Assembly (NCBI GenBank): GCA_947561715.1
Contig: OX387205.1
Coordinates: 11,661,001-11,725,000 of the forward strand
Origin: Ascidia mentula
Lineage: Eukaryota > Chordata > Ascidiacea > Phlebobranchia > Ascidiidae
Reading direction: 5' to 3'
DNA length: 64,000 nt
A program made the position numbers and the translations under genes. Under the pieces are notes generated by a model. It saw only the letters and a list, made by a program, of their open reading frames with translations. It was not told the DNA's origin and ran no database searches. Of this stretch, positions 12,973 through 24,941 are shown one piece after another; position 1 is the first letter of the stretch, and each line of letters starts with the position of its first letter.

Positions 12973-14525
12973 GTAAGTAAGCGTAATTTAAAGAAAACAC
13001 TGACTATAATCAACCAAAGTACACTAGCAGACTGTAGGTCGCGAACCGTATCGCACTGACTACACTGCTAAAAAGCTTGTGCGTATTTCTGAACATTTCC
13101 TTTTTTCCTTATCTAGTTTATTATAAGGTTGGTTGATTTACTTTTCGCCACCCCTTAAAAATTTTACGTGGTCGCTGATACATGAGCTGCTCTGTCGACG
13201 AAAAACACGCGAAAAATGACAAACAAACAGGTTGTTGCGCTTGGGTATGTAAAGGTTTGCGACTGTTGAGAGATAGGATCGAAGCAAAATAAACCCTGCT
13301 CCAGCGCGAGGGCAAAAAATCTGGTCTCGTGTTTGGATGTTTACTATTGAGATAAGTTGTTGCGGCGTAACTATGTTACCGGTTTTATAAACACAAAAGC
13401 CCGTGGGATAGATAGGTAGAGGAAGACTAAAGGTTGATATTTTTCATCTGTCCTGTTCGCCAGTTCATATGCCAATGCATACAGTAGATTTCGGTGACAA
13501 TATTGTCAGATTCAGTTACTTGAATAATATTCTTCAGTGAAAACAAAGAAAGAGTTATCTATGCTATTAGTTAGTGGAATAACAAAATTACGTTTAGATG
13601 TTGTAAGTTCGATGCATGTTACAAGTGCTTCTTGCTATATATATGTTTTTGAAAGAAATTATGAGTATGTAGTAAAGAGAACCGAAATAGAAACGGATGT
13701 AAGGTTTCTCGTAACGCATTGGCCTTGAATGACAAACAGGCCCGTTTACATTGTCGTTTAGGCTCGATCTTTTGATTTATTCCAATAACGTGCGTTTAAG
13801 CTTTTCTCTAGTTGAAAGTGCAATCTCATTGCGGCAAGCGCACCATTGACTGACAAAGCGAACCCGGGTTTGTTAATTTCCTTTCAGCTTAAATAATTAA
13901 AATCGCGACAAAGCGACGTGGTTGCGCGTGTTGCCGTTGCGGTCTGGGCTTTCGTATGGTTTCGGTCTGGCGATCTTAAAATGTTACCCGTGCGTGCGTT
14001 ATAATTCGATTTATACATTTCGCAAGCTGCCTGTTGAACTGTAAAACAGAAGTTAACGACCCATATTGCGTTGTGATGTGTGGCAAACTAAACGTGTTTT
14101 TATGGTAGATTCTATTTAGGACTTAAGGATGCTTTTGAGCGAATAAATTGTAGTGATTTTAACCTTTATCCATATCGTTTACCGTGATACATATAAAACT
14201 TATTAATTTGTTGGTAACAAATGCATAGGGGCAATGCGTATTTGTAGTTACCTTCCCGATTTTGTATTGTTCTGATGCTATTGTGCGAATTAGAACCTTA
14301 AATATTTGTTTACCGTATGATTCAAAATACGTGTATTGATAATTTTGTTTTGTAAAACTACCTTAACATTTTCCGCAAGAGTGGCTTGGTCGTGTTGGTG
14401 GTTTGCAACGTGGCAGGAGATAGGCTCGAGTCAAAGGAATGGTTTAGTGGCATTGTAATACCTTAGCAGCACAACAGCATTGTACCACACGTCAGCACTA
14501 CAGGCAACGTTAAAAAAGTTCGTCG

Positions 14526-15560
14526 GTTGCACGCATACAACACGTATTTCACGTTTTTGCCGTTGGCGCAGTTTGTATCTCGTTATTCTTTATAAAACGC
14601 GAGACGCGTCGCACGTATTCGGGGTGAAGCTGCAATGACCGTAAACTAAAAGGTTGGTCTCGCCAGTTGAGTATGACGACAACAAATGCAGCAAAGGGCA
14701 AAAAATGTCGAGGTTCAGTGGATTTGTGATTTCCGAAATCTGCCACGACTTCTGTTGTTGGTTTGTTACCGCGTCGCTGTACGGTGTATACGTTTGCCGA
14801 CCAGTTTCGAATTCTGTTGTAAAGTGACGTCCAAGTCGAAAAGTTTTCAAGAAAAGTCAAATACTGCATGGGAAGATTGTGCCTGCATTACAACATACGC
14901 ATCGCATGAATTTGTAAGAAAAGTTTGTTATTTTATTTTCACATATAGGGGTTTACGTTTAAAATGTGTAACTTTGAAACTAATGCAGTTGGCGCAATTT
15001 CGGTTGTTAACCGCACTTCACATATAAATGATTTAATACAGAAAGCAAATATTTACATATCCGATCGCCATTAGGTCAATATCGTTTTTATGATGTCATC
15101 AATTGGGCGACGGTATTGTTGACACTTTAACCGCAGAGGGTCGGTGTGACGATCAATTAAAACCAAGGGCGCCTTTAGGCTCGAGGCAATGATCAGAGGG
15201 AGTCTTGTAAATCCGCTTTAATTGCGACATGTTTCGCCTCCAGCAAACTTTGTGCCGAGGTAGCAGTGGACAACACCTTCAACAAAGTGTTGACGAATTG
15301 TCTCAGTCGCGTGCGTTGGCGGAGTTGAAGTCTGCAAGGATAGGACGAGATTTAGTTCCCGAATCAGGTTGTTGAGGAAAACGAGGTGTACATTTCGTCT
15401 GCGCACATATAACACGTATGTCTAGTTTTTGCAGTTGACCCAGTTCGTATCTCGTTATACTATATGCGTTGGCTGAGTCGAATTCTGCAAGAATAGGACG
15501 AGCTTCCTGAGTTAGGTTGTTGAGGAAAGCGCGGTGTACACAGTTCGTTTGCTCGGCCAG
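14526..15560 (-). repeat. degenerate repeat with a period of about 153 bp (51 codons)
   Basis: Two adjacent units at 15313-15404 and 15466-15556 share the words gcgttggc, aggacgag and aggttgttgaggaaa at an offset of 153 bp. Part of the spacer between them, at about 15405-15465, recurs at 14526-14590. Read on the minus strand the unit is partly open, for example FLNNLTQEARPILAEFDSAN followed by RYELGQLQKLDIR; the 14.5-kb copy reads RYKLRQRQKREIR in register. The divisible-by-three period suggests decayed coding DNA. I do not recognise the protein. Confidence 0.5.
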
Positions 15561-16583
15561 AAGGTCAAACGATGGATTTCACTATAAAGTAAGACCTAAA
15601 GCGCTTTCCGTTAAGTCTTGAAGCCGTAATACTTGCGTTGTAAATGTTGCAAACCTACATCCTAATCTACGTAACATGTAGATCGGAATGCAGATGGGTT
15701 TTGGTGGATAGGGTTTCCACGCTTTGTGGCTTCGTGCTGCTGGGAGGAATTTCCTCATAATGACGTTTTTGTGTCTTGCAAACTTACATGTTGAAGTCAT
15801 ATTCCACTCCACTCACGATATGATTCTGTTCTCAGTCGTTAATTTTATGCAATTGCAACATCCATAAAGCGAGGACCAGACCACCCGGTATAGGTTACTG
15901 TTGGACCCGTTGGTCCAGCAATCTGGATTTGTCTAAACAACGAGCGACTTTCTATAAATACGTTGAACTTGTCGTCTTATAAATTTTTGACAAGCTGATT
16001 AGTCATTCACGCAAATCAATCCTCCCATACAATTGTAACGCCAATTCTGATGGTTACTGTTGAGTCATGAAGTTTTGTTGCATATTCCAGTGAAACTTAT
16101 TTTAAGATGAAGGTTCATGACGTTATACTGTGAACCTTGCTATTTACAAGTTATCGACATACATGTGTTTTTCGGACCATGCGGAAATCGTATGCCCGCA
16201 ATGGATGGTATGGGGTGGTGAGAGGTAGGTACACGGGAATCTTTACTCCTGCTTACTGTTAAGTGAAGTTGTGGCAAATGAACCCCATTACCTATAATAC
16301 ATCACAAAAGTTTGTGGAGATGATGCCGGGTTGAAATCATTTCGATGCTAAGGAACAAAAGTTTCCTTTTCGTAAAACCTGACAGTTCACCACGGAATAA
16401 AGCAAATACTTAAAAACGCTACATATACTTAATGAAAATAACACATGTAAAATGACGCTACATATATGTTGTGCTTAAACGCCTCCAACGACTGGGTGAA
16501 AGTTATCCGTGTATTTACACATGTAACTTAATCAAAAAATTGCTAAACCGTATAACTTTGATCCAATAATCGTTCAAACCCGC
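15561..16583. other. no feature recognised
   Basis: A minus-strand open frame at 15582-15812 has an ATG but no family resemblance or splice context. Nothing else stands out before the candidate exon at 16584. Confidence 0.4.
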
Positions 16584-16979
16584 ATGGTGAATACGTGGTC
16601 TTGCTGCCACAATAGGCCATATGTCGGGTACCAAACTAACCTCAACGTATTTTCGAATACAGCTGCCAACACCGCCAAATCCACACTTATCGGCACTAAC
16701 CAGCAAAAGCAGGAGGAAATAAACAAAGCCGAAGATCTAGTAAAAGCAAGAAAAGCGGCCGCCAAATGGCGACGTGAAACGCTTGGTTCGGTTGCGTCAT
16801 TACAAAACACCGGATTTGACCGCAAATCGTCCCTTCCGTCGTCAAGCACCAATCTTGCTGACCCCGGTAACCCGGAACGCTCAAAATACTGGAATTATTA
16901 CTACAACTCCGCCTTTGAAGGTGTCGAGAGGGACATCCCCGGCCTTGGGAATCAATCTGTGTCGCTAAATAACTTAAAC
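16584..16979 (+). CDS. candidate upstream coding exon A (possible extended Cav2 N-terminus)
   Basis: The open frame starts with ATG at 16584, with an in-frame stop about 55 nt upstream. It runs 132 codons to a GTAAGT donor and ends in phase 0. The peptide is hydrophilic. It has a basic helix-prone stretch (KAEDLVKARKAAAKWRRE) followed by Ser/Asn-rich sequence and an aromatic patch (YWNYYYN). No domain is recognised. Codon use looks coding. It fits in phase to exon B at 17870. It could also belong to an independent gene. Confidence 0.42.
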
Positions 16980-17869
16980 GTAAGTGTTTCGAGCGATAGC
17001 TTAATTGTTCATGCATTACGAACCATTCTGGACGGAATTTATCTTGCGTAGTTTAATTTCCCGGAACAAACCCTAGATGTGTTTGTGAGCGACCGTTTCC
17101 TATACTAATTTACTATAAACCAGTAGAAAATTAGTAAAATCAGGCAAAAATCCTGAAAAGTGATCACGAAATGGACTCCTCTTTGTCATCATATGATTTG
17201 GTCGTGATCCATGGGGTCCGTAGAAAAAATTCAGGGGGCAAAATTTTTTTCCGTGTGATTTTCTGTTTCTAATTCTCCGTCCTGATAAGTATGTGTTAGT
17301 TTTCGTTTTTCAGGGGGGCATTTGCCACCCCCCGGGCGCCCATGTCGTGGTCGTAAGTATGCAGTCAATGTTAGATTGTATTTGGCCACCGTTGTAATAA
17401 AGGGGAAAGGTTAAGCATCCGATGTACGTTACCAGGGCCAAGTTATTTTGGTAACTTAGAATGTCGTTTTAGTTGCCATGGCAATCGCTGTTTCAAACGC
17501 AAACTTGCGCAACCAACCGCAGTAACATGGTTATTTTAGTCCGAGAGACCTGGGTTTGGGCGTGGCACCAGCGACAACGTTTTCATGGCTACGAGCTTCA
17601 ATGATCTACCTACCGGATGTGACGTACCTCGGTACTGGGATACCGGAAATGAAGTAAGATGCGCTCCAGTTAGCTGTGACGTTTTCAGCGTTGTACATGA
17701 ACTGGTGTGCGAAATCGTGAAAATATTTTTCATCAATTTGTTGTGTTTTCTGAATTGAACAAAAGTGTTCTGTCGTTTTTTTCCCTGAAGTAATTTAACG
17801 AGTATCTTGAGCTATGTACTTTCAACTTAAACGGCAATTTTTGTCACTGTATAAAACATATTTCCCAAG

Positions 17870-18132
17870 AAAAGTATGCACACATTAATAAGAACAAACA
17901 CTCGTCCGCAGAGCGACACAGACCAAGCCGACACCATTTACGACCACTTCGGAATTAAACCACGTCATATGGTTGTCGACGATGTGTCAGACGCCTCGTC
18001 GTGGAATTCCGAATACATCCGAAGATCACCGGTGTTTGCCCGCTCGGGAATGTCAACTCCAACCGTTAGGGGGCGACGGGGAGCAGTGATCGACGGACAC
18101 AAAGATATGTTGGCCGCGCATGAGAAAATGAA
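17870..18132 (+). CDS. candidate upstream coding exon B (possible extended Cav2 N-terminus)
   Basis: After a tttcccaag acceptor, 87 open codons plus 2 nt end at a consensus GTAAGA donor. Phase is 0 in and 2 out. The exon starting at 24941 has one base (a) before ATG GCG. Splicing B to it gives AA+A, then the conserved Cav2 start MARF in frame. The peptide contains DTIYDHFGIKPRHMVVDD and a basic stretch, with no known domain. If the donor is not used, the frame ends at the TAA 18134-18136. Without transcript data the link to Cav2 is an inference from phase. Confidence 0.42.
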
Positions 18133-21100
18133 GTAAGAAAGTACTCGTTAGAGGCGCTAGATAACGGAATGTCATAACATGTTGCGGTGATTGGTTGTAC
18201 TGTGGGTATATGCATTATATTCTCCTACTCGTATATTAAGTTAAAGACCGTGGATTAACCCGTAGGCAAGGATATTATTTCTAAATAAGACTGTTCAACA
18301 AGATTTTGGTGATGGTGTGAGAGCACACAAACGGAAAGTTGGTATTGAGCGAACGCAACGCATTTGAAAGCTTTCGTCTAAGAGGCAAGCGTTTAAACGA
18401 GGTTTGCTAACATGCGTGTCCCCACTGGTAGTGAGCCAAAGTGGATGGCTCTAAATTATTCACGACGTTGCAATACTTTGCCTTCGCCCCCTCAGCCCCT
18501 TTTTCTTTGTACAGATTCCCCGACAGACTTCAATAATTGATCGCACGCAAATACGATTCTCGTACCACGTTTAAAAAAGTCAAAAACTAGAGTATGGCCA
18601 TGATGGTGCTGCAAGCAAATGGGCTAAATTTGCTTGTTGTTTCCTGCTAACACAGCAGAAAACACTGACAACATGTAATTTAGTCAGCTTGAAACTAATG
18701 AAAAACACAAAGTTTCCCCAACCAAACCGAACAATAAACGTATGTATGCTCATAACTCTCTCTATATATATTGCGTGAAGTGCAAACGCTGCAACACATA
18801 CACAGTTGGCAAAGTAGGCGTATGCATTTCGACAGGTAAGTTTCTTGATAAATTGCTTGTATTGAAAACTTGTGGTTCAGTTATGTTACTTCTGCAAATT
18901 AACTACTACTTCTTCGCTTTGGAACTATATGTTTAGTTTTAAGCGCGTTTTTTTCCAACTGGATTGAAGTTTGTTTGGCAAAAACCTGTTGCAAAACCTC
19001 TGAGATAATGTGCACAATTTTTAAACATTTGTTTACTTCATGAACCCATGTTTGGAACCCAGATACCTTTGCTTTCTCAAACAATTCTAATAAGCATTCA
19101 CCGCCACAATGCGCTGAAACAAGTTCTTTTCCCAAAGGAAACCACACCATCACCACCGTTGACCAATTCAGAAGACTTTAATCTTTAAGACAAAAGACTT
19201 TATTTTTAACTTGAGTAGTTCTGTGGCGTGACGTTAATGAGATATTGATTCCTTACGTAACCTTGTTATTTACATTTCTCCTCTGAGCCGATCGGAATCA
19301 ATGCAATTATTCCGTTGATAAAGATTGGGTTTAATTTTAGTTCCATTCCGGCAAACTTTTCAAGAAACCCTTAATTTTTTCTCCCTAAATATGGAAAGAT
19401 ATGGCCCTCGATTAGGCATCGACATTGTTTCTTGACAGTACAAATTGAATTTCTCATTCGGGATGTGCTATTTTTCATATTGTTGTGAATCTGCGCACTG
19501 CATGCTTCTGCTGATGCAACTACCATGTAGTCACCAACCGTTGTGGCCACTTTTGTCTAAGATATTTAAATTAGGATCGCAAGAAGTACGTTGTGAATAT
19601 GATATGCTCCACGCAGTTCATATTGATTGTGTGCTGGTAAGTGGGCGGTTATGTGAGTTTTTAAGACTTAGCGATATTGCCACTTTGAAACTAAACGGAA
19701 CCTATACAAGGAACTAATGGAAAAATTCAATTTATCAATTATTGCTTGACATTTGTTAAGATGCAGTCCGAATCGTTCGCCATCATAAACCCAAATTGTC
19801 GTGACCGCCTTCGAGCTTTCCGATTCTACTTCTTCTGGTCTCTATGTCGTAGTATTTAACGAGATTACTTTTGGCAGAAAATCAATTGAACAACGGCATG
19901 GCATGTTTGTCGTGCGCAACTTGTCCCGTCTTGTTTCCATTAAATTGTGGGCTTGAAATTTTGTTTGCATGGGACTAGGGTCCGCTAATACCTTTTGACC
20001 CTCCAAAAATCTTACCTAAAGATGAGCACTTTTTCTTCGAATCAACTCTGCTTGCTGCAAACTCAAAACATTACTTTACTACACAGTTTTTTGGAACAAT
20101 TGTAATTTAAAAAACATATATTAGCAAAACATTGTGTAACAGCAACACAACCTAGTGCAGGTGGTCATAGTAAATAAACCAAACATGCTCTCTTGATTGT
20201 TGACAATATGTGTAGATTGAATCACATGTACTTGAACTTAAACTTGACCAAATGCGCCATTATCTGTTGGAACCATTTGTGATTGGTGTTTGGGTTGCGA
20301 CTGTGTGTTTTACGTATCAAGGTTTATTACAAGCATAGATTATTTTAAATAGGCATTCAGAGACCAGAAAATGTTGTTTCTCGGATTGTTGTGTTAAGCG
20401 TCGCTGTGTTAGGAAGATATACAACATGCTAAAAAGGTCGTTTGCACTTACACGCCTGATGAAGGGGAGTGCGAATGAAACTTCGATCTAGTTAATAGTT
20501 TTTTGTCAGAAGAGCCTTTAAATTAACTGAACATGGCACCTGACAGCGTCAGCAACAAGTGATAAAACGCCGTTCTCTGGCAACTTTTATATTTGACAAT
20601 AATGTTTATTAAAACCTTCACCAGTGGGGGTCGAGATTCTGAATGCAAGCGAGCATCCAATCAGCCACAACTCCCCAGGTTTTAAGCCTGTCTGCATTCA
20701 AATAACCACTGCCTACCTGCTTATCTGATGTATATTTGTCCATACAACCAGCTGTCGGCGCGAAACAATACCTCGACGTGTTCCCCGACACGAGACGTTG
20801 GCCGAGTGCGCTTTAAACATCGATCCGTCTTATTACGCCGGGTTTGCAAGATCCCCCCATTGCTTACACTTTTAATTACACGGCACACGGCGCCTGTCGA
20901 CATTCTTCGTTTCGATCGAGTTTGAATCTTTGTTAGCACCGCAGTTAGCCCTGAAAATGGGAGTGCAGTTTAATGTGCTGTTTGTTGTTCTAGCTGACAA
21001 CCAGAAGTTCGCGTTTAGGCCATTTCTCGTCACAACGTATTGAAACTGTAGTTGAGAGAGCTTAAGAGGATTAGGCTCGGAAGTGTTACAAACTACACAG

Positions 21101-24100
21101 GTGTTACTGGAAAAGTTGGGAATGTAGGCATGTTATTGAGGCAGGACTACCAAGAGACGTTTGTGTTTTATGTATTGTCGACTTGTTCGCGACATTGTGT
21201 TTTATCAGAAACCGTTGCTGTATTTCACTATGTGTAAGTTTACAGGAAATGGTGTCACTTAAACGAATCACTTAATATTTTGTACCGTAGAAAAGTTGCA
21301 TAATGCAAGTTTACTTGAATAAGCGTTGCACCCCCATTTGTGGACCCCTATTACCGAAGAAATTTAAAATGTTTGAACTTTTTTAAGGGTGTGTGACCCT
21401 GTACAACATGAAATTCAATGTCTTGTCGCTGAAAAGTATAATTGTGTGGAAACAATGGAGTACATTCTATTGAATTATGTGGTTATTTGTTTCTGTTTAT
21501 GTGGTTACTTGTACCCGATGAAACACGAGAAGGAATGAGAACTTTGTCTTTTGTAGGTTATCGTGTCGTTTTCAAATATTATTTGTTGCTAAAAATAAAT
21601 AAAGCGGATTACAAACACAACCGAATAATGATAGTTTACAGTTTACCAGTGCAACGTGTATATTCAAGTTCCATTAATATAGAAGTATGATATTGCAATA
21701 GCTGTCATCGTAATCTGCAGATTTGTCTGCTATTGATTTGACATAGTAGATCGACTCCTTGCGTTGTTGCCGCGCCAAATCCGTTTCTTACCGCGGATTA
21801 CAATTACTGCACTGCAGGAGAATCTCAAATGTTGGAAATATATGTATGTTTTGCTTGTTATATCCTCAAAGGCACAAAAAATTTGCATAAGAGTATCTGC
21901 AGTCCATTAAACATTGCAAACTATTATTCTTTTAAAAGTCATGAAAAACCTGGATTACTTGAGCTCTAAGAAGATTGGCCTATACTGCGTAACTTGATAT
22001 TTAATTATCTTGTTACAGTTACTGCCCAACTTTTATCGCATGCCTATATTCATGTATACAAAACCTCGGAAACGACAACAGACAGATCAAGTTGTAATTT
22101 TTTTTATTCCTGTGAGAGTATTGATGTTTGAAGAGGAAAGGCAAAGCAATTATGTTGCTGTAGACCGTAGTAGGCGAGCCGTTTCCACAACTGCAACACA
22201 TATTTTACTGATGTAAACAACTTGCTGAGTGGACAAGTGTAACATTTCTATGAGGCGGTAACTGATTTGTTTACCCACATTTGCACACACGTATCTACAA
22301 AATTTGCGCCATAATATGAAGCACAGTGAACAGTGTAACCGATATATGATATGGAAAGAAATTACAGACATGCAAACAAAAGAATATGTTCAAATTCAAG
22401 CGAAGAATGAAGGGTTACTAGCTTTCCTCTGGAGAGAAAATGTTCCATGTCAACATGTCGATAGTCGCATCAATTATTCAGAACTGGCCTAGAAGGCCGT
22501 TATGTGGCATGGTCGAGCGAAGTCCCTGGACACAAGGGGTATGTTCTATCAAACAGCAGGTGGTTCAGTTTTCTGCGTGGTTACTCGCTTAACGATTTGA
22601 ACTGGGGTAGTGCTTCTCCATTACGCCGAGGTGAATAAAGTGTTATTCTTCTTTGCCGAAATTGAGAGCGGGTCTAGAAAATGACGGAGATTTTCTAAAT
22701 CGCTTGAAATGGTTGTCAGGGTTGTTATGATTGAAAGCTGTAGGTTTGTTGTCATGTTTTCAGTGGCTGTAAATCACCACATAGATCGAACTTGGTCAGA
22801 AACCTTATACAGAGAAAAGGCCAGATCGATGTGCTTATGATCTTCAAGGATTTTTTTCAACTTTTTTGGAACAAGGATAGTGTTTGCCTTCGATTCCATG
22901 ACACTTTGTGTGTCTGTAGTATACAAAGAAAGTTAACAGAGTATTACTTGATCGCCATGGTGACAATTGCAGTGAACTTGTGCCGGGCCTGATTTAGCAA
23001 CAGAGTCGTTATGTTTAGGGTCAGACTGATTGTAAAGTTCTACAAAAGTCAAATGTGTTACCCCAAGGTCACAGATCATGTCGGTGTGTTGTACGAAGGT
23101 GACAATGTTCGCACTAATAATGTCTGCGAATTTTCGTGCTTGGGATTGTTATCCAATCAGTTTAGAAATCCATAAATTCTCTAAACCCTAAAATTGCACG
23201 AACCAATTTTCACTTAAAATGTACTCATTTCCAGTATTAGCGATTTATTGCATATAGAGGCCATAGCTGTTATATGGGTTGGAGTAACACAAATTACTAA
23301 CTCTATTCAAACCATCCCTCACAAATACTATTTGTTCCTGTTGAGAACAGGATTTGTTTCATTACTGGTGACAGGAGGTAACTGTCTCTCCCATGGCCCT
23401 CTGCGCCAGATACCCATGCATAATTAATACGCGGTACCCGCGAAAAAGCGCCCCCTTTCAGTATCGCGACTGTCTGGCCAAGTCTTATTTGCTAGAAGGT
23501 TCTGAATTATATGGAGATATTCTGTGAACTAAAATGGCGCCGTCTGGCTTCTGTCGGTTTATTCAGTACAGAAATATAGGTCAAGGTTGAAATTTGGGTT
23601 TGGGTAATACTGCCCCGGATTCGTAAGGGCGACCTTCAGTTTTGTGCAACTACGTCACAAGATCATGTTGTAGTTAGGTGTCAGGATTTCGTCTGGCACA
23701 ATTAAAACATTTTAAACATTGTGATGGTCAAGGTTCAAATATTAGAATAGCAACTTTACTAATTGGGGCTGGACAGCGACCACGATAACTGGTACCTGAT
23801 GTTACTGGTTTCAACATCCAACAAGAAAAATCTGGTGACTTAACAAGTTTATCAACAAGCTTTCGGGTGAGTGAAAGGCTACATGTTCGTTGCAACCCAG
23901 GCCAAGTACCTTGTGATTTGTGGCATTATCTCATTTGTCTGACTTTCTAGTTTGTGCTATATGTTCTATTCTGTGATGGAGCCAAGGTACTTTCGTATAT
24001 AGGCTAAAAATTAAAAAAAAAAATTGTTGATTTAAATCGGAAGAAACGGTGATCAAGTTACGTATCAGATTATTCGTCCGTTTATTGGTCAGACCACTTG

Positions 24101-24940
24101 GTGAAGTGGCAAGTATTAGCAAGGTTTTGACGTTAATCACGTACAGTTTTGTTTTTAACTTGTTTATCGAGCAATATGACATTGGCGACCAAAAATATAT
24201 TTCGTAAACACACATTTTGCCTCAACACAGTACAAACGTTTAGTGATGTATTTGCCACGAAATGCCTAAACATGCGACCAGCCGAGGTGTTATTACGATT
24301 TATTAAAGCTTAACCGACGCTAACGACCCCTGCGTTTGGAAAATCGATTGGCTGCCTTTCATACAATTAAACGCTTGTCAGGTAGAACCCCGTTTGCCCT
24401 TAACGGCTCGGCTGCTTTCACGGTTTGTCATCTCCCGTAGACCGGCTCATTTATTTTGTCCAGTTTCCCAGTCAGTAAAGGTTTCCTCATTTGGAGAAGT
24501 ATTTATCGTGTAATATTTACGTAAACCCTTTACCTGATGTTTGAAAGCGCTGCAACATCTGAGTGCTTTCATCTGTACTTCTAGAGTTCGTCATGAACAT
24601 TTGTGAAAATGATTGTTTGTTTTATTTTTTGTTGCCTCAAGCAACTGTTCTCACCCTTGAACTGCTCAATTACCTTTTTAAGACATTAGTATTTTTCTCG
24701 TTACGAAGGTCGTCTTTGTATCGGTATAAAAATGTAGGTCAACTTTTTACATGTTTCCAACTGGCACCAAACGGGTTTGCAAGTCAAATGCAATTAATGT
24801 CTTAGTTCTTAAAATTGGTTAAAATTTTAGGCACGCCAGTATTACGTATATACATCATATTGCCAACTTCCTCAGTGTATGTGCAGATATCGTTTAAAAT
24901 ATATCCATAAAAACTATTAGCTAAACCTTTTTATTCACAG
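18133..24940 (+). other. probable long 5' intron of the Cav2 gene
   Basis: No convincing exon in 6.8 kb. Single short open frames exist (19445-19717, 21442-21690, 23931-24215 minus) but lack paired splice sites and family resemblance. The region ends in a good acceptor (tttttattcacag) directly before aATGGCG, which proves that something upstream is spliced to the Cav2 start exon. Confidence 0.5.
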
Positions 24941-24941
24941 A

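Larger units (their letters stand above)
7393..14525. other. gene-poor region with weak exon candidates
   Basis: No recognisable gene in about 7 kb. Weak plus-strand exon candidates are: 8555-8633 (ATG, 26 basic/hydrophobic codons, then a good GTATGT donor), 12017-12102 (CAG acceptor, 28 open codons, GTAAGT donor) and 12844-12972 (listed separately). They were not joined into a model because no protein family is recognised. Minus-strand frames at 7670-7888, 8278-8481 and 8942-9127 start with ATG but have no support. Confidence 0.35.

Noticed and set aside
14549-14869. 106-codon minus-strand open frame
   Set aside because: Its end overlaps the degenerate repeat copy; the frame does not continue the repeat reading beyond it, so it is reported as part of the repeat and not as a gene.
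17205-17345. G- and C-rich word pair (agggggcaaaattttttt and ggcatttgccaccccccggg)
   Set aside because: Looks like the edge of a dispersed repeat but there is no second copy in the window and no termini could be defined.
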